Assembly: GCF_016793225.1 (NCBI RefSeq)
Contig: NZ_JAEUMN010000010.1
Location: forward strand, 1 to 46,754
Length of the DNA stretch: 46,754 nucleotides
Direction of reading: 5' to 3'
Source: Phenylobacterium sp.
GTDB lineage: Bacteria; Pseudomonadota; Alphaproteobacteria; Caulobacterales; Caulobacteraceae
The number at the start of each line of letters is the position of its first letter. Within the stretch, counting starts at the first letter, position 1. A model generated the notes under the pieces. It worked only from the letters and a program-made list of their open reading frames with translations, had not been told where the DNA came from and ran no database searches. Made by a program: the position numbers and the translations under genes. Of this stretch, positions 35,773-45,161 are shown in pieces.

Positions 35773-38199
35773 TCACGCGCCACGGGGCTTGGCGCGGGTC
35801 GTGGGCTGGGCGGCGGCGGGGTCTTCGGGCCAGACGTGTCGAGGATAGCGGCCCTTCATGTCGGTTCGGACGTCCTTCCACGAACCTCTCCAGAAGCCCG
35901 GCAGGTCCTTGGTCGTCTGGATGGGTCGGTGAGCGGGCGACAGCAGCGCGAGGGTGAGCGGGACGCCGCCCACGGCGGGGTGCTGGGCGAGGCCGTAGAC
36001 CTCCTGCACGCGGACCTCCACGCGGGGGCCGGCCTCGGCGGCGTAGTCGATGGCGAAGCTGTTGCCGGTGGGGGCCGTCCAGCGGGCGGGCGCATCGGCC
36101 TCCAGGCGGCGCTGCTGGTCCCAGGGGATGAGCGCGCGCAGGGCGCCGTCCAGGGCGTCCGGCTTCAGGTCGGACAGGCGGCGGACGCCCGCGAGGAGCG
36201 GCGTCAGCCAGTCGTCGAGGCGCTCCAGCAGCGCGGCGTCGGAGAGATCGGGCCAGGCCGGTTCCCGCGCGTGCAGGAAGCCGGCGCGCTCGCGCAGGGA
36301 GGCCGCGGACGAACCCCACGGCAAGGCGGCCAGGCCCTCGCGGCGGAGGCGGTCGGCGAGCGCGCGGGCGACGAGGGCCGGGTCGGGGTTGTCGTCGATC
36401 TCCTCGCGGATCGTCAGCCGGCCGAGGCGCGTGAGCCGCTTGGCGCGCAGGCGGCCGCCGCCGCTCTCCTCCAGGCGCGCCTCGACCTCGAACTGGTCGG
36501 CGAAGGCCGCGAGCTCGGCGGGGTCCAGCGGCGCGGCGAGCAGGATGCGGTCGCGGGTCTGCCCCCCGCCCAACTCGGCGACGGCCAGCCAGGGTTCGCG
36601 CGCCAGGGCGTCCGTGGGCTCGACGAAGGCGCCACGCCCCGTGACGAGCTGGAACTCGCCCTGCCCGCCCCGCGCCTTGGCGATCCGCTCGGGATAGGCG
36701 AAGGCGGTGATGAGGCCGTCGGAGAGCGGCTCGCCCTTCCCCGCCCCGGCTGCGGCCGCCCAGCGGTCGGCGAGCGCCCGGGCGTCCCGGGCGCGGGGGC
36801 TGCGGTCGCGATCGAGCGCCTCCAGCCGATGGCGGATGTCGGCGTCGCGTCCGCCCAGGCCCCGCTCGGTGAGGAGAGCCGCGATACGCGCGGCGCGGAT
36901 CGCCTGGCCAGTCTCGGCCGCTTTCAGCACCATGTGCGCCAGGCGCGGCGGCAGCGGCATGTCGCCCAGCGCCCGGCCGTGGTCGGTGAGCACGCCGTCG
37001 GCGTCCAGCGCCTCCAGCCGGCGGAGCAGTCCGCGGGCCTCGGCGAAGGCCGCGGCGGGCGGCGGGTCGAGGAAGGCCAGGTCCGAAGCGTCCCGGGCGC
37101 CCCACCGGGCGAGATCGAGGGCCAGGCCCGAGAGGTCGGCCTCGAGGATCTCCGGGTCGGCGAAGGCCGGAAGCGCGCGGGTCTCGGCCTCGTCCCACAG
37201 CCGGTAGCAGACGCCCGGCTCGGTGCGCCCGGCGCGGCCGCGCCGCTGGTCCGCCGCCGCGCGGCTGACCCGGACCGTGGCCAGGCGGGTCAGACCACTG
37301 GCGGGGTCGTAGCGGGGAACCCGGGCAAGGCCGCTGTCGATCACCACCCGGACCCCTTCGATGGTGAGGCTGGTCTCGGCGATGGACGTCGCCAGCACCA
37401 CCTTGCGCCGTCCGGACGGCGCCGGCCGGATGGCGCGATCCTGGTCGCGCGGGTCCAGAGCGCCGTAGAGGGGCGCGATCTCCACCCCCGCACGGCCGCG
37501 GTCGGCCAGCCGCTCGGCCACGCGCAGGATTTCCCCCTGTCCCGGCAGGAACACGAGAAGGCTGCCGGCCTCCTCCGCGAGGGCCCGCTCAACCACGCGC
37601 ACGACCTGGTCCTCGACGCGCAGCGCGGGATCGCGGCCGACGTAGCGCGTTGCGACAGGAAACATCCGCCCCTGGCTATCGATCACCGGGGCGCCCTCGA
37701 GCAGGCGCGCCACCGCAGCGCCGTCGAGCGTCGCAGACATCACCAGCAGGCGCAGGTCCGGGCGCAGGACCGACTGGGCGTCACGGGCCAGCGCGAGGCC
37801 GAGATCGGCGTCCAGGCTGCGCTCGTGGAATTCGTCGAAGATCACGGCGGCGACGCCCGACAGCTCGGGATCGGCGAGGATCATGCGGGTGAAGACGCCC
37901 TCGGTGACCACCTCCACCCGCGTGCGGGACGACACCCGGGTCTGCATCCGCACGCGCAGGCCGACCGTCTCGCCGACCCGCTCGCCCAGCGTCGCCGCCA
38001 TCCGGTCGGCCGCGGCCCGCGCGGCCAGCCGGCGCGGCTCCAGCACGATGATCCGCCCGCTTCCGCTCCACGCCTCGCCGAGCAGCTCGAGCGGGACCAC
38101 GGTGGTCTTGCCGGCGCCGGGCGGCGCGACAAGGACGGCGGCGTTGCGCTCGGCCAGCGACGCCTTCAGTTTGGGCAGGGCTTCGTGGATGGGAAGCAT
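35773..38199 (-). CDS. hrpB: ATP-dependent helicase HrpB
   Basis: A DEAH-box-type helicase of 808 residues, the normal HrpB length. Walker A is APPGAGKTT (residues 25-33), motif II is DEFH (IFDEFHERS), and motif III is SATLDG. The C-terminal half carries the HrpB-specific domain, ending in PRHVWPEDPAAAQPTTRAK, the family's typical tail. The role is RNA or nucleic-acid unwinding; the target is not known. The ATG at 38199 follows a G-rich stretch. It converges with the methyltransferase operon across the REP-like pair. Confidence 0.93.
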   Translation of the reverse strand: MLPIHEALPKLKASLAERNAAVLVAPPGAGKTTVVPLELLGEAWSGSGRIIVLEPRRLAARAAADRMAATLGERVGETVGLRVRMQTRVSSRTRVEVVTEGVFTRMILADPELSGVAAVIFDEFHERSLDADLGLALARDAQSVLRPDLRLLVMSATLDGAAVARLLEGAPVIDSQGRMFPVATRYVGRDPALRVEDQVVRVVERALAEEAGSLLVFLPGQGEILRVAERLADRGRAGVEIAPLYGALDPRDQDRAIRPAPSGRRKVVLATSIAETSLTIEGVRVVIDSGLARVPRYDPASGLTRLATVRVSRAAADQRRGRAGRTEPGVCYRLWDEAETRALPAFADPEILEADLSGLALDLARWGARDASDLAFLDPPPAAAFAEARGLLRRLEALDADGVLTDHGRALGDMPLPPRLAHMVLKAAETGQAIRAARIAALLTERGLGGRDADIRHRLEALDRDRSPRARDARALADRWAAAAGAGKGEPLSDGLITAFAYPERIAKARGGQGEFQLVTGRGAFVEPTDALAREPWLAVAELGGGQTRDRILLAAPLDPAELAAFADQFEVEARLEESGGGRLRAKRLTRLGRLTIREEIDDNPDPALVARALADRLRREGLAALPWGSSAASLRERAGFLHAREPAWPDLSDAALLERLDDWLTPLLAGVRRLSDLKPDALDGALRALIPWDQQRRLEADAPARWTAPTGNSFAIDYAAEAGPRVEVRVQEVYGLAQHPAVGGVPLTLALLSPAHRPIQTTKDLPGFWRGSWKDVRTDMKGRYPRHVWPEDPAAAQPTTRAKPRGA

Positions 38200-38339
38200 T
38201 GCCCCGCCTCTAGCCGGAAGCGGGGGCATGTGGGAACCGGCTCCGGCCTTCCCGCTTGACCCGGGGGCCGCACGCAGGCCACGGTCGCGCCAAATTTTAC
38301 CTGGCGGCCGGGGGGCCGCCATTCGGAGGACCTCCACAA

Positions 38340-39854
38340 ATGTGGCGTGTTAAGCCGCTCGACGCGATCCTTGCGACCGCGGAAAAGAAGTCCCTGCACC
38401 GCTCGCTGGGCGCCTTCCAACTCACCATGCTGGGCATCGGCGCCATCATCGGCACCGGCATCTTCGTGCTCACGGCCGAGGCGGCTCAGAAGGCCGGCCC
38501 CGGCATGATGCTGGCGTTCGTGATCGCAGGCTTCGTCTGCGCCGTCGCCGCGCTCTGCTACGCCGAAATGGCCGCCATGGTCCCGGTCTCGGGCTCGGCC
38601 TACACCTACAGCTACGCCGTCATGGGCGAGCTCCTGGCCTGGATGGTCGGCTGGGCGCTGATCCTGGAGTACGCCGTCGCCGCCGGCGCGGTCTCGGTTG
38701 GCTGGTCCGGCTACGTCGTCGGCCTGATCGAGAACGCCTTCGCCATCGACATCCCCAACGCGCTCGTGCGGGGTCCGATGGACGGCGGCCTCGTGAACCT
38801 CCCCGCCATGGGCATCGCGCTCGTCGTCACCGCCCTGCTGGTGGTCGGCACGCGGGAGAGCGCCGTGGTCAACTCGTTCCTGGTGGCGATCAAGGTGGCC
38901 GCGCTCACCCTGTTCATCGTGCTCGCCGTGCCGGTGATGAACATGGAGAACTTCACCCCGTTCGCCCCGCTCGGCTTCGCCGGCATCTCGGCGGCGGCCG
39001 CGTCCATCTTCTTCGCCTACGTGGGCTTCGACGCGGTCTCCACCGCGGCCGAGGAGACCAAGAACCCGCAGCGGAACATGCCCATCGGCCTGATCGGCTC
39101 GCTGGCCGTCTGCACGATCTTCTACCTGCTGGTCGCCGCCGGCGTGATCGGCACGGTGGGCGCCCAGCCCGTCCTGGGGGCCGACGGCGCGGCGCTGCGC
39201 CCAGGCAGCCCCGAGCTCTCGGCGGCGTGCACCGCGATCGGCGACGCCAAGGTGGTCTGCTCCAAGGAGGCGCTCGCCTGGACCCTGCGCGAGATCGGCT
39301 GGCCGCAGATCGGCAACCTGATCGGCCTCGCCGCCGGCCTCGCCCTGCCCTCGGTCATCCTGATGATGATGTTCGGCCAGACCCGGATCTTCTTCGTGAT
39401 GAGCCGCGACGGCCTGCTGCCGCCGGTGCTCTCCAAGGTGCACCCGAAGTTCCACACGCCGCACGTGATCACGATCATCACGGGGGTCTTCGTGGCCCTG
39501 TTCGCGGCCTTCTTCCCCGTCGGCGTGCTGGCCGACATCTCGAACTCGGGCACTCTGTTCGCCTTCGCCATGGTGGCGATCGCGGTGGTGGTGCTGCGCC
39601 GGACCGACCCGAACCGCAACCGTCCCTTCCGGACGCCGGCGGTCTTCGTGGTCGCGCCCCTGGCGGCGATCGGCTGCGTGTACCTGTTCTTCAGCCTGTC
39701 GAACGAGACCAAGCTGATGTTCGTCGGCTGGGCCCTCTTCGGCCTGCTGGTCTACTTCCTCTACGGCTATCGCAAGAGCCACGTGGCGCACGGCTCGCCC
39801 GAGACGCACGAGCTCGATGCGGACGCCCCGCCCCCGCCGATCGCGGGGGCCTGA
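38340..39854 (+). CDS. APC-family amino acid permease
   Basis: A 504-residue secondary transporter of the amino acid-polyamine-organocation superfamily, close to the cationic/YfnA-like branch. The first helix has the substrate motif GIGAIIGTGIFVLTA, and the sixth helix region has FFAYVGFDAVSTAAEETKNPQRN, both family hallmarks. About 12 helices are visible. The loop with two cysteines (SAACTAIGDAKVVCSKE) might form a disulfide in the periplasmic loop. GGAGGA precedes the ATG by about 9 bases. It is a single gene, ended by the terminator at 39875. The substrate is not assigned. Confidence 0.92.
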   Translation: MWRVKPLDAILATAEKKSLHRSLGAFQLTMLGIGAIIGTGIFVLTAEAAQKAGPGMMLAFVIAGFVCAVAALCYAEMAAMVPVSGSAYTYSYAVMGELLAWMVGWALILEYAVAAGAVSVGWSGYVVGLIENAFAIDIPNALVRGPMDGGLVNLPAMGIALVVTALLVVGTRESAVVNSFLVAIKVAALTLFIVLAVPVMNMENFTPFAPLGFAGISAAAASIFFAYVGFDAVSTAAEETKNPQRNMPIGLIGSLAVCTIFYLLVAAGVIGTVGAQPVLGADGAALRPGSPELSAACTAIGDAKVVCSKEALAWTLREIGWPQIGNLIGLAAGLALPSVILMMMFGQTRIFFVMSRDGLLPPVLSKVHPKFHTPHVITIITGVFVALFAAFFPVGVLADISNSGTLFAFAMVAIAVVVLRRTDPNRNRPFRTPAVFVVAPLAAIGCVYLFFSLSNETKLMFVGWALFGLLVYFLYGYRKSHVAHGSPETHELDADAPPPPIAGA

Positions 39855-39874
39855 CGGACAAGTCCAGGCGACGG

Positions 39875-39907
39875 AAAGGCCCGGGGGCTCCTCCCGGGCC
39901 TTTTCTT
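39875..39907 (+). terminator. Rho-independent terminator after the permease gene
   Basis: An 11-bp perfect stem (aaaggcccggg with cccgggccttt, 39875-39885 and 39893-39903) closes a 7-base loop and ends in a T-rich tail (tttt then c, tt). It lies 20 bases after the permease stop and ahead of the next gene. This is the clearest intrinsic terminator in the window. Confidence 0.88.
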
Positions 39908-39935
39908 ATGGAGCGTGTCGCCCGATCATGGGGCC

Positions 39936-40616
39936 ATGAACGCGCCCTCGCCTCCGCCGCTTCCGATCCGCGCCCTGATCGCGCCGGTCACGCCCCTGCA
40001 GCAGAACTGCACCATCGTCTGGTGCGTGAAGACCAGGAAGGCGGCGATCATCGATCCCGGCGGCGAGGTCGATCGGCTCCTGGCGGCGTTGAAGGAACAT
40101 GACCTGACGCTCGAGAAGATCTGGATCACGCACGGCCACCTGGACCACGCGGGCGGCACGGCCGCGCTGAAGGAGCTGACCGGCTGTCCCATCGAGGGGC
40201 CCCACCCGGACGACCAGTTCTGGATCGACGATATCGGGACCTCGGCGGCCAAGTGGGGGATGCCCGAGGCGCGGCCGTTCACGCCGGACCGCTGGCTGCA
40301 GGACGGCGACGTGGTGACCCTCGGCGAGACCGAGTTCGAGGTCTACCACTGCCCGGGTCACACGCCGGGCCACGTGGTCTTCTTCCATCGGGAAGCCAGG
40401 TTCGCCCAGGTCGGCGACGTCCTGTTCCAGGGCTCGATCGGACGCACCGACTTCCCGAAGGGGAACTACCAGCAGCTCATCGACGCCATCACCGGCAAGC
40501 TGTGGCCGCTGGGCGAGGACGTGCGCTTCGTCCCCGGCCACGGGCCGATGTCCACCTTCGGCCAGGAGCGCAAGACCAACCCGTTCGTGGCGGACATGAT
40601 CCTGTCGGACGGATGA
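39936..40616 (+). CDS. Metallo-beta-lactamase-fold hydrolase, glyoxalase-II-like
   Basis: A 226-residue MBL-fold hydrolase close to YcbL/glyoxalase II-type proteins. The metal-binding motif is HGHLDHAGG (His66, His68, Asp70, His71), with the third ligand group in CPGHTPGHVVF, the fourth Asp in QVGDVLF and the last in VPGHGP. Likely a thioester hydrolase; substrate unproved. ATG at 39936 is preferred; an in-frame GTG at 39915 would add 7 residues. Cotranscription with the permease is blocked by the terminator. Confidence 0.88.
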   Translation: MNAPSPPPLPIRALIAPVTPLQQNCTIVWCVKTRKAAIIDPGGEVDRLLAALKEHDLTLEKIWITHGHLDHAGGTAALKELTGCPIEGPHPDDQFWIDDIGTSAAKWGMPEARPFTPDRWLQDGDVVTLGETEFEVYHCPGHTPGHVVFFHREARFAQVGDVLFQGSIGRTDFPKGNYQQLIDAITGKLWPLGEDVRFVPGHGPMSTFGQERKTNPFVADMILSDG

Positions 40617-40700
40617 GGCCCGCTTCGTCCAGGACGCTTGCGACCAACGGGTTTCAGGTGAGACATCTGCAGGTTACGGGCGGCCGCGAACCTGTCGCCC

Positions 40701-41438
40701 ATGGAGCTTGCGACTGACATGGCCGGGGCCGGCGCCCGTATCCTCATGGTCGACGACGACCCCGGCATCCGCGACGTGGTGTCGGACTTCCTGGGCCGTC
40801 ACGGCTACAAGGTCGAGACCGCAGCCGACGCGACCGAGATGGAACGCGTCCTGGAGCGCGGCCCGATCGATCTCATCGTCCTGGACGTCATGCTGCCCGG
40901 CGAAGACGGTCTCGCCGTCTGCCGCAGGCTGACCTCCAACGACAACGCGCCTCCGATCATCATGCTCTCGGCCATGGGCGAGGACACAGACCGCATCGTC
41001 GGCCTCGAGTTGGGCGCCGACGACTATCTGGCAAAGCCCTGCAATCCTCGCGAGTTGCTGGCGCGTGTTCGCGCGGTCCTGCGGCGGGCCGAGCAAAGGT
41101 CGACCGCGGGCGCGCTGGGGGCAGGCTGCGAGTTCGCGGGCTGGCGCCTGGACCTCGTCCGCCGCGAGCTGCGGTCCCCGGACGGCGTGGTCGTGAACCT
41201 CTCCTCGGGCGAGTTCTCGCTGCTGCGCGCCTTCGTGGAGCGTCCGCAGCGGGTCCTGACCCGCGACCAGCTGCTGGAGTTCGCCCGCGGCCCGGACAGC
41301 GACGCCTTCGACCGTGCCATCGACGTCCAGATCAGCCGCCTGCGCCGCAAGCTCGACGACGGCGGCGGCGGGCACGACCTGATCCGCACTATCCGCAACG
41401 AAGGCTACATGTTCACCGCCAAGGTGAAGCGCACGTGA
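40701..41438 (+). CDS. OmpR-family response regulator
   Basis: A 245-residue transcription factor with an N-terminal receiver (residues 13-125: acidic pocket VDDD at 18-20, phosphoacceptor Asp62 in IVLDVMLP, conserved Lys112 in LAKPC) and a C-terminal winged helix (about 145-240: LSSGEFSLLRAFVERPQRVLTRDQLLE...DVQISRLRRKL). It overlaps the histidine kinase by 4 bases (GTGA). The adjacent exporter genes are its likely target. The start is given at 40701, though an ATG at 40719 would keep the receiver intact. Confidence 0.93.
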   Translation: MELATDMAGAGARILMVDDDPGIRDVVSDFLGRHGYKVETAADATEMERVLERGPIDLIVLDVMLPGEDGLAVCRRLTSNDNAPPIIMLSAMGEDTDRIVGLELGADDYLAKPCNPRELLARVRAVLRRAEQRSTAGALGAGCEFAGWRLDLVRRELRSPDGVVVNLSSGEFSLLRAFVERPQRVLTRDQLLEFARGPDSDAFDRAIDVQISRLRRKLDDGGGGHDLIRTIRNEGYMFTAKVKRT

Positions 41439-42766
41439 CGCGCCGCTCCGCGCCGCTCATCGTCCAGCTGCTCACCCTGACCGGGCTGACGCTGGTGGCG
41501 GCGTGGGCCATGAGCACGCTGCTGCTGTTCGCCCTCCCCCCGCCGGCGCCGGACTTCTACCGGGTGTCCGAGATCGCGCGGACATACCAGGGCGCGGACC
41601 TGACCTTCACCGAGCGCAAGCCGCTGACGGTCGTCACCACGCGCAGGGCGCCCTCGCCGGTGCTGGAAGGCCGCACGATCCCGGACATCCGCGCGAAGAT
41701 CGCTGACGACCTGGGGGTCCCGGTCGCCGACGTGGTCGTGGCCGGCGAGCGTGGGCCGCTGTCGGATCGCCGCGTCGGCCGCATCATCCGCGACCGCGCC
41801 GCCCGCGTCGGCATGACCGGCGAGGAGCACTTCCTGGTCCTGCCGTTCAAGGTGGGGGTGCGGCAGGCCGACGGGACCTGGCGGGTGGTGCAGACCAAGC
41901 CCACGTTCGGCCTGTCGGACTGGCAACAGCGGCTGGCGCTCTGGTTCGCCCTTTCGGCCCTGCTGATGTCGCCGATCGCCTGGCTGTTCGCCCGGCGGCT
42001 CACCAAGCCGATCAAGGAGTTCGCCGAGGCCGCCGAGCGGCTGGGCCGCGACCCCAACGCCCCGGCGCTGGCGCTGAAGGGGCCGGCCGAGATCGGCATG
42101 GCGTCCCGCGCCTTCAACGACATGCAGGAACGCCTGAAGCGCTACGTCGAGGATCGCACCGCCATGGTCGGCGCCATCGCCCACGACCTGCGCACGCCGC
42201 TCACGCGGCTGCGGTTCCGGATCGAGGCGCTGCCGGAGGACCAGCGCGCGAAGTACTCCGCCGACCTGGACCAGATGGAGGAGATGATCACCGCCACCCT
42301 CGCCTTCGTGCGCGACGCGACGAAGACGGGCGAGCGGACGCCGCTGGAGCTGTCCTCCCTCGTGGAGAGCCTGTGCGATGAGATGGCCGAGACGGGAGCC
42401 CGGACCGAGGTGGAGCCCGGCGACAAGGTGGTGCTCGAGGGCGACCCCATGGCGTTGCGCCGGCTGATCGCGAACCTGCTCGAGAACGCGGTGAAGTTCG
42501 GCGGCCGGGCCCGCGCCCGCGTGTTCGCCCAGGCCGGCCATGCGGTGGTCGAGATCGACGACGACGGTCCCGGCATCCCGGCGGCCGACGCGGAGAAGGT
42601 GTTCGAGCCCTTCTATCGGCGCGAGCCGTCGCGCAGCCGGCAGACGGGCGGCATCGGGCTGGGCCTCGCGGTCGTGCGCACCATCGCCCGCGGTCACGGC
42701 GGCGACGTCAGCCTGATCAACCGGGCCGGCGGCGGCCTGACAGCGCGGGTCCAGTTGCCGCTGTAA
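41435..42766 (+). CDS. Sensor histidine kinase
   Basis: A 443-residue membrane kinase. Helix 1 is about 8-35; a periplasmic domain of about 130 residues follows; helix 2 is about 166-186; HAMP runs to about 235 (LTKPIKEFAEAAERLG); the H-box is AIAHDLRTPLTRL with phospho-acceptor His250; the ATP-binding domain has the N-box NLLENAVKFG and G-boxes DDDGPGIP and GIGLGLAV. The stimulus is unknown; periplasmic sensing is likely. It is translated with the response regulator via GTGA overlap and precedes the exporter genes by 119 bases. Confidence 0.93.
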   Translation: MTRRSAPLIVQLLTLTGLTLVAAWAMSTLLLFALPPPAPDFYRVSEIARTYQGADLTFTERKPLTVVTTRRAPSPVLEGRTIPDIRAKIADDLGVPVADVVVAGERGPLSDRRVGRIIRDRAARVGMTGEEHFLVLPFKVGVRQADGTWRVVQTKPTFGLSDWQQRLALWFALSALLMSPIAWLFARRLTKPIKEFAEAAERLGRDPNAPALALKGPAEIGMASRAFNDMQERLKRYVEDRTAMVGAIAHDLRTPLTRLRFRIEALPEDQRAKYSADLDQMEEMITATLAFVRDATKTGERTPLELSSLVESLCDEMAETGARTEVEPGDKVVLEGDPMALRRLIANLLENAVKFGGRARARVFAQAGHAVVEIDDDGPGIPAADAEKVFEPFYRREPSRSRQTGGIGLGLAVVRTIARGHGGDVSLINRAGGGLTARVQLPL

Positions 42767-42885
42767 GTCGGGCGATTCCGCGGCGCGCTTCGACGACGCC
42801 GGTATCCGAACTGAAATCCTCCCGCAAAGCGCCGCCGCCACGAGTCACGTCGGGTTCATGCGGGCCCGTCGATGCTGGACCAGAC

Positions 42886-44484
42886 ATGACCGCCACACCG
42901 TCGAAACGCCGCCGCTTCCGTCTCCCGAAGGCCGCCTGGATCGCCCTGGGCGTGATCGTGCTGGTGGTGGCGGCCCTCGTCGCCTTCCAGATGCGGCCGA
43001 AGGCGCCGAAGGATCCCTACCGGTTCGCCACCGTCGAACAGGGTGACCTGACGCGCTCGGTCTCGGCCTCGGGCAGCCTGCAGGCCCTCATCACCGTCGA
43101 CGTGGGCTCGCAGATCTCGGGTCAGGTGACCCGCGTGCTCGCCGACTTCAACGACGAGGTGCGCGCCGGACAGACCCTGGCCGTGATCGACCCGCAGACG
43201 TTCCAGTCGCGCGTGGCGCAGAGCCGGGCCGACATCGCCGCGGGCGAGGCCGGCGTCCGCCAGGCCGAGGCCACGCTGGCCAACGCGCAGGCCGACTACA
43301 ACCGCAAGAAGGAGCTGGTGGACAAGGGCATCTATTCCCCGAGCACCCTCGATCAGGCCACCGCGGCCATGCGGGTGGCCCAGGCCCAGGTGGCCGCCGC
43401 CCGCGCCCGGGTCCAGCAGAGCCGCGCCACCCTGCGCAGCCAGCAGGTCGACCTCGGCCGCACGACCATCTCGGCGCCGATCGACGGCGTCGTGGTCGAC
43501 CGCAAGGTGGAGCCCGGCCAGACGGTCGCGGCCAGCCTGCAGGCGCCGGTGCTGTTCACCATCGCCCAGGACCTCTCGAAGGTGGAGGTCAGGATCAGCG
43601 TCGACGAGGCCGACGTCGGTCAGGTCCAGGAAGGCCAGATGGTCCGCTTCACCGTCGACGCCTTCCCGGACGACACGTTCGAGGGGATCGTCACCCAGGT
43701 GCGCAAGCAGCCCACCACCGAGCAGAACGTGGTCGCCTACACCGTCATCGCCGAAGCCGATAATCCGCAACGCAAGCTGCTGCCCGGCATGACCGCCAAC
43801 GCGGACATCGTCATCGAGACGAAGCGGAACGTGGTGAAGGTCCCGGCCGCTGCGCTGCGCTGGACGCCGCCGGCCGAGAACGCCGGCGGACGCGGCGGCG
43901 GCGCGCCTGGCGCGCCTGGCGGCGGCATGGTCGTGGGCGGCCCGGGCTTCGGCGGAGGCCCCCAGCGCGGCGGCGGCGCCCGGCAGGGCCAGGGCGGCCA
44001 GCGCGGCGGCCCGGGCGGGCGCATCGTCGAGCAGCTCGACCTCGACGCCCGGCAGCGGAAGGCCTGGGAGGACATCCAGGCCGAGATGCGCCCCAAACGC
44101 CAGGCCGCCATGGCTGCCGCGGCCGGTGATCGCCGCGCGGCGATGACCGCCATGCGCCAGGTGACGCAGGAGAGCCTGGCCGAGCTGACGCCGCAGCTTC
44201 GGCCCGACCAGCGGACCAAGCTGGCCGCGCTCCTGGAGACCCTTGCCGAGGGACGCGGCCGCGCCGCCGGCATGCGCGGCGGCACGGTCTATGTGCTGCG
44301 CGACGGCAAGCCCACGCCGATCCCGGTGCGCGTCGGCGCCACCGACGGGACGGCCACGGAGATCGTCAGCCGCCAGCTGAAGCCGGGCGATCAGGTGATC
44401 GTCGGCGGCGGCCCCAAGCCGCCGGCCCGGCTGGGACCGCCCGGAGGCGGCGGCGGCGGGGGCGGCGTTCGGGTGAAGATGTGA
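42886..44484 (+). CDS. MacA-like periplasmic adaptor with a glycine-rich and helical insertion
   Basis: Membrane-fusion protein linking an inner-membrane ABC exporter with an outer-membrane channel. The 532 residues include a membrane anchor (about 17-34), biotinyl-lipoyl halves (VGSQISGQVTRVLADFNDEVRAGQ, and RTTISAPIDGVVVDRKVEPGQTV), a helical hairpin (110-187) and a beta-barrel to about 325 (VVKVPAAALRW). Normally a final strand block follows at once; here it is delayed to 466-509 (GTVYVLRDGKPTPIPVRVG). Between them sit a glycine-rich tract (333-378) and a charged helical segment (381-456: LDLDARQRKAWEDI, LTPQLRPDQ) with LTxxQ/CpxP-like spacing. E. coli MacA is about 371 residues. Another glycine run ends the protein. 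The stop overlaps the ATPase (GTGA). Confidence 0.88.
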   Translation: MTATPSKRRRFRLPKAAWIALGVIVLVVAALVAFQMRPKAPKDPYRFATVEQGDLTRSVSASGSLQALITVDVGSQISGQVTRVLADFNDEVRAGQTLAVIDPQTFQSRVAQSRADIAAGEAGVRQAEATLANAQADYNRKKELVDKGIYSPSTLDQATAAMRVAQAQVAAARARVQQSRATLRSQQVDLGRTTISAPIDGVVVDRKVEPGQTVAASLQAPVLFTIAQDLSKVEVRISVDEADVGQVQEGQMVRFTVDAFPDDTFEGIVTQVRKQPTTEQNVVAYTVIAEADNPQRKLLPGMTANADIVIETKRNVVKVPAAALRWTPPAENAGGRGGGAPGAPGGGMVVGGPGFGGGPQRGGGARQGQGGQRGGPGGRIVEQLDLDARQRKAWEDIQAEMRPKRQAAMAAAAGDRRAAMTAMRQVTQESLAELTPQLRPDQRTKLAALLETLAEGRGRAAGMRGGTVYVLRDGKPTPIPVRVGATDGTATEIVSRQLKPGDQVIVGGGPKPPARLGPPGGGGGGGGVRVKM

Positions 44485-45161
44485 TCTCGGTCGCCGACCT
44501 CACCAAGGTCTACCGGATGGGCGACGAGGACGTGCCCGCGCTGGCGGGCGTGTCGCTCGAGATCGGCCGCGGCGAATACGTGGCGGTCATCGGCCCCTCC
44601 GGCTCGGGCAAGTCGACGCTGATGAACATCCTGGGCGGGCTCGACCGGCCCACCTCGGGCAGCTACCGCTTCGAGGGCGAAGAGGTCGGCGAGTTCGACG
44701 ACGACCAGCTCGCGGGCTTCCGCCGGCGGCGGATCGGCTTCGTCTTCCAGTCCTTCCAGCTCCTGCCCCGCCTGACGGCCCTTCAGAACGTCGAGCTGCC
44801 GATGATCTACGCCGGCGCCGCGCCGGCCGAGCGCCGGGCGCGGGCCCGGGAACTGCTGGAGCGCGTCGGCCTCGGCTCGCGCATGGGACACCGGCCGACG
44901 CAGCTCTCGGGCGGGCAGCAGCAGCGGGTCGCCATCGCCCGCTCGCTGGCCAACCGCCCCGACCTGCTGCTCGCCGACGAGCCGACCGGCGCGCTCGACA
45001 CCCATACCGGCGAGGAGGTGCTCAAGCTCTTCCACGAGCTCAACGCCGACGGGCTCACGCTGGCGATCGTCACCCACGATCCGGATGTGGCGAACGAGGC
45101 CCACCGGCGGGTGGCCTTCCGCGACGGCCTGATCGTCTCGGACGAGCGGAGCGCGGCATGA
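44481..45161 (+). CDS. ABC exporter ATPase, MacB/LolD type
   Basis: A 226-residue ATPase subunit. Walker A is GPSGSGKST, the Q-loop is in FVFQSFQLLPRLTALQNVELP, the signature is LSGGQQQRVAIARSLAN, Walker B LLLADEPTGALD, and the H-loop VTHDPDV. This is the standalone version of the ATPase domain that in E. coli MacB is fused to the permease. GTG start overlaps the adaptor stop, and the gene's stop overlaps the permease start (ATGA). Confidence 0.94.
   Translation: MISVADLTKVYRMGDEDVPALAGVSLEIGRGEYVAVIGPSGSGKSTLMNILGGLDRPTSGSYRFEGEEVGEFDDDQLAGFRRRRIGFVFQSFQLLPRLTALQNVELPMIYAGAAPAERRARARELLERVGLGSRMGHRPTQLSGGQQQRVAIARSLANRPDLLLADEPTGALDTHTGEEVLKLFHELNADGLTLAIVTHDPDVANEAHRRVAFRDGLIVSDERSAA

Noticed and set aside
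38166-39809. Minus-strand open frame of 547 codons opposite the permease
   Set aside because: Antisense to a clear amino-acid permease and full of His/Arg/Asp/Gly runs that mirror the permease codons.
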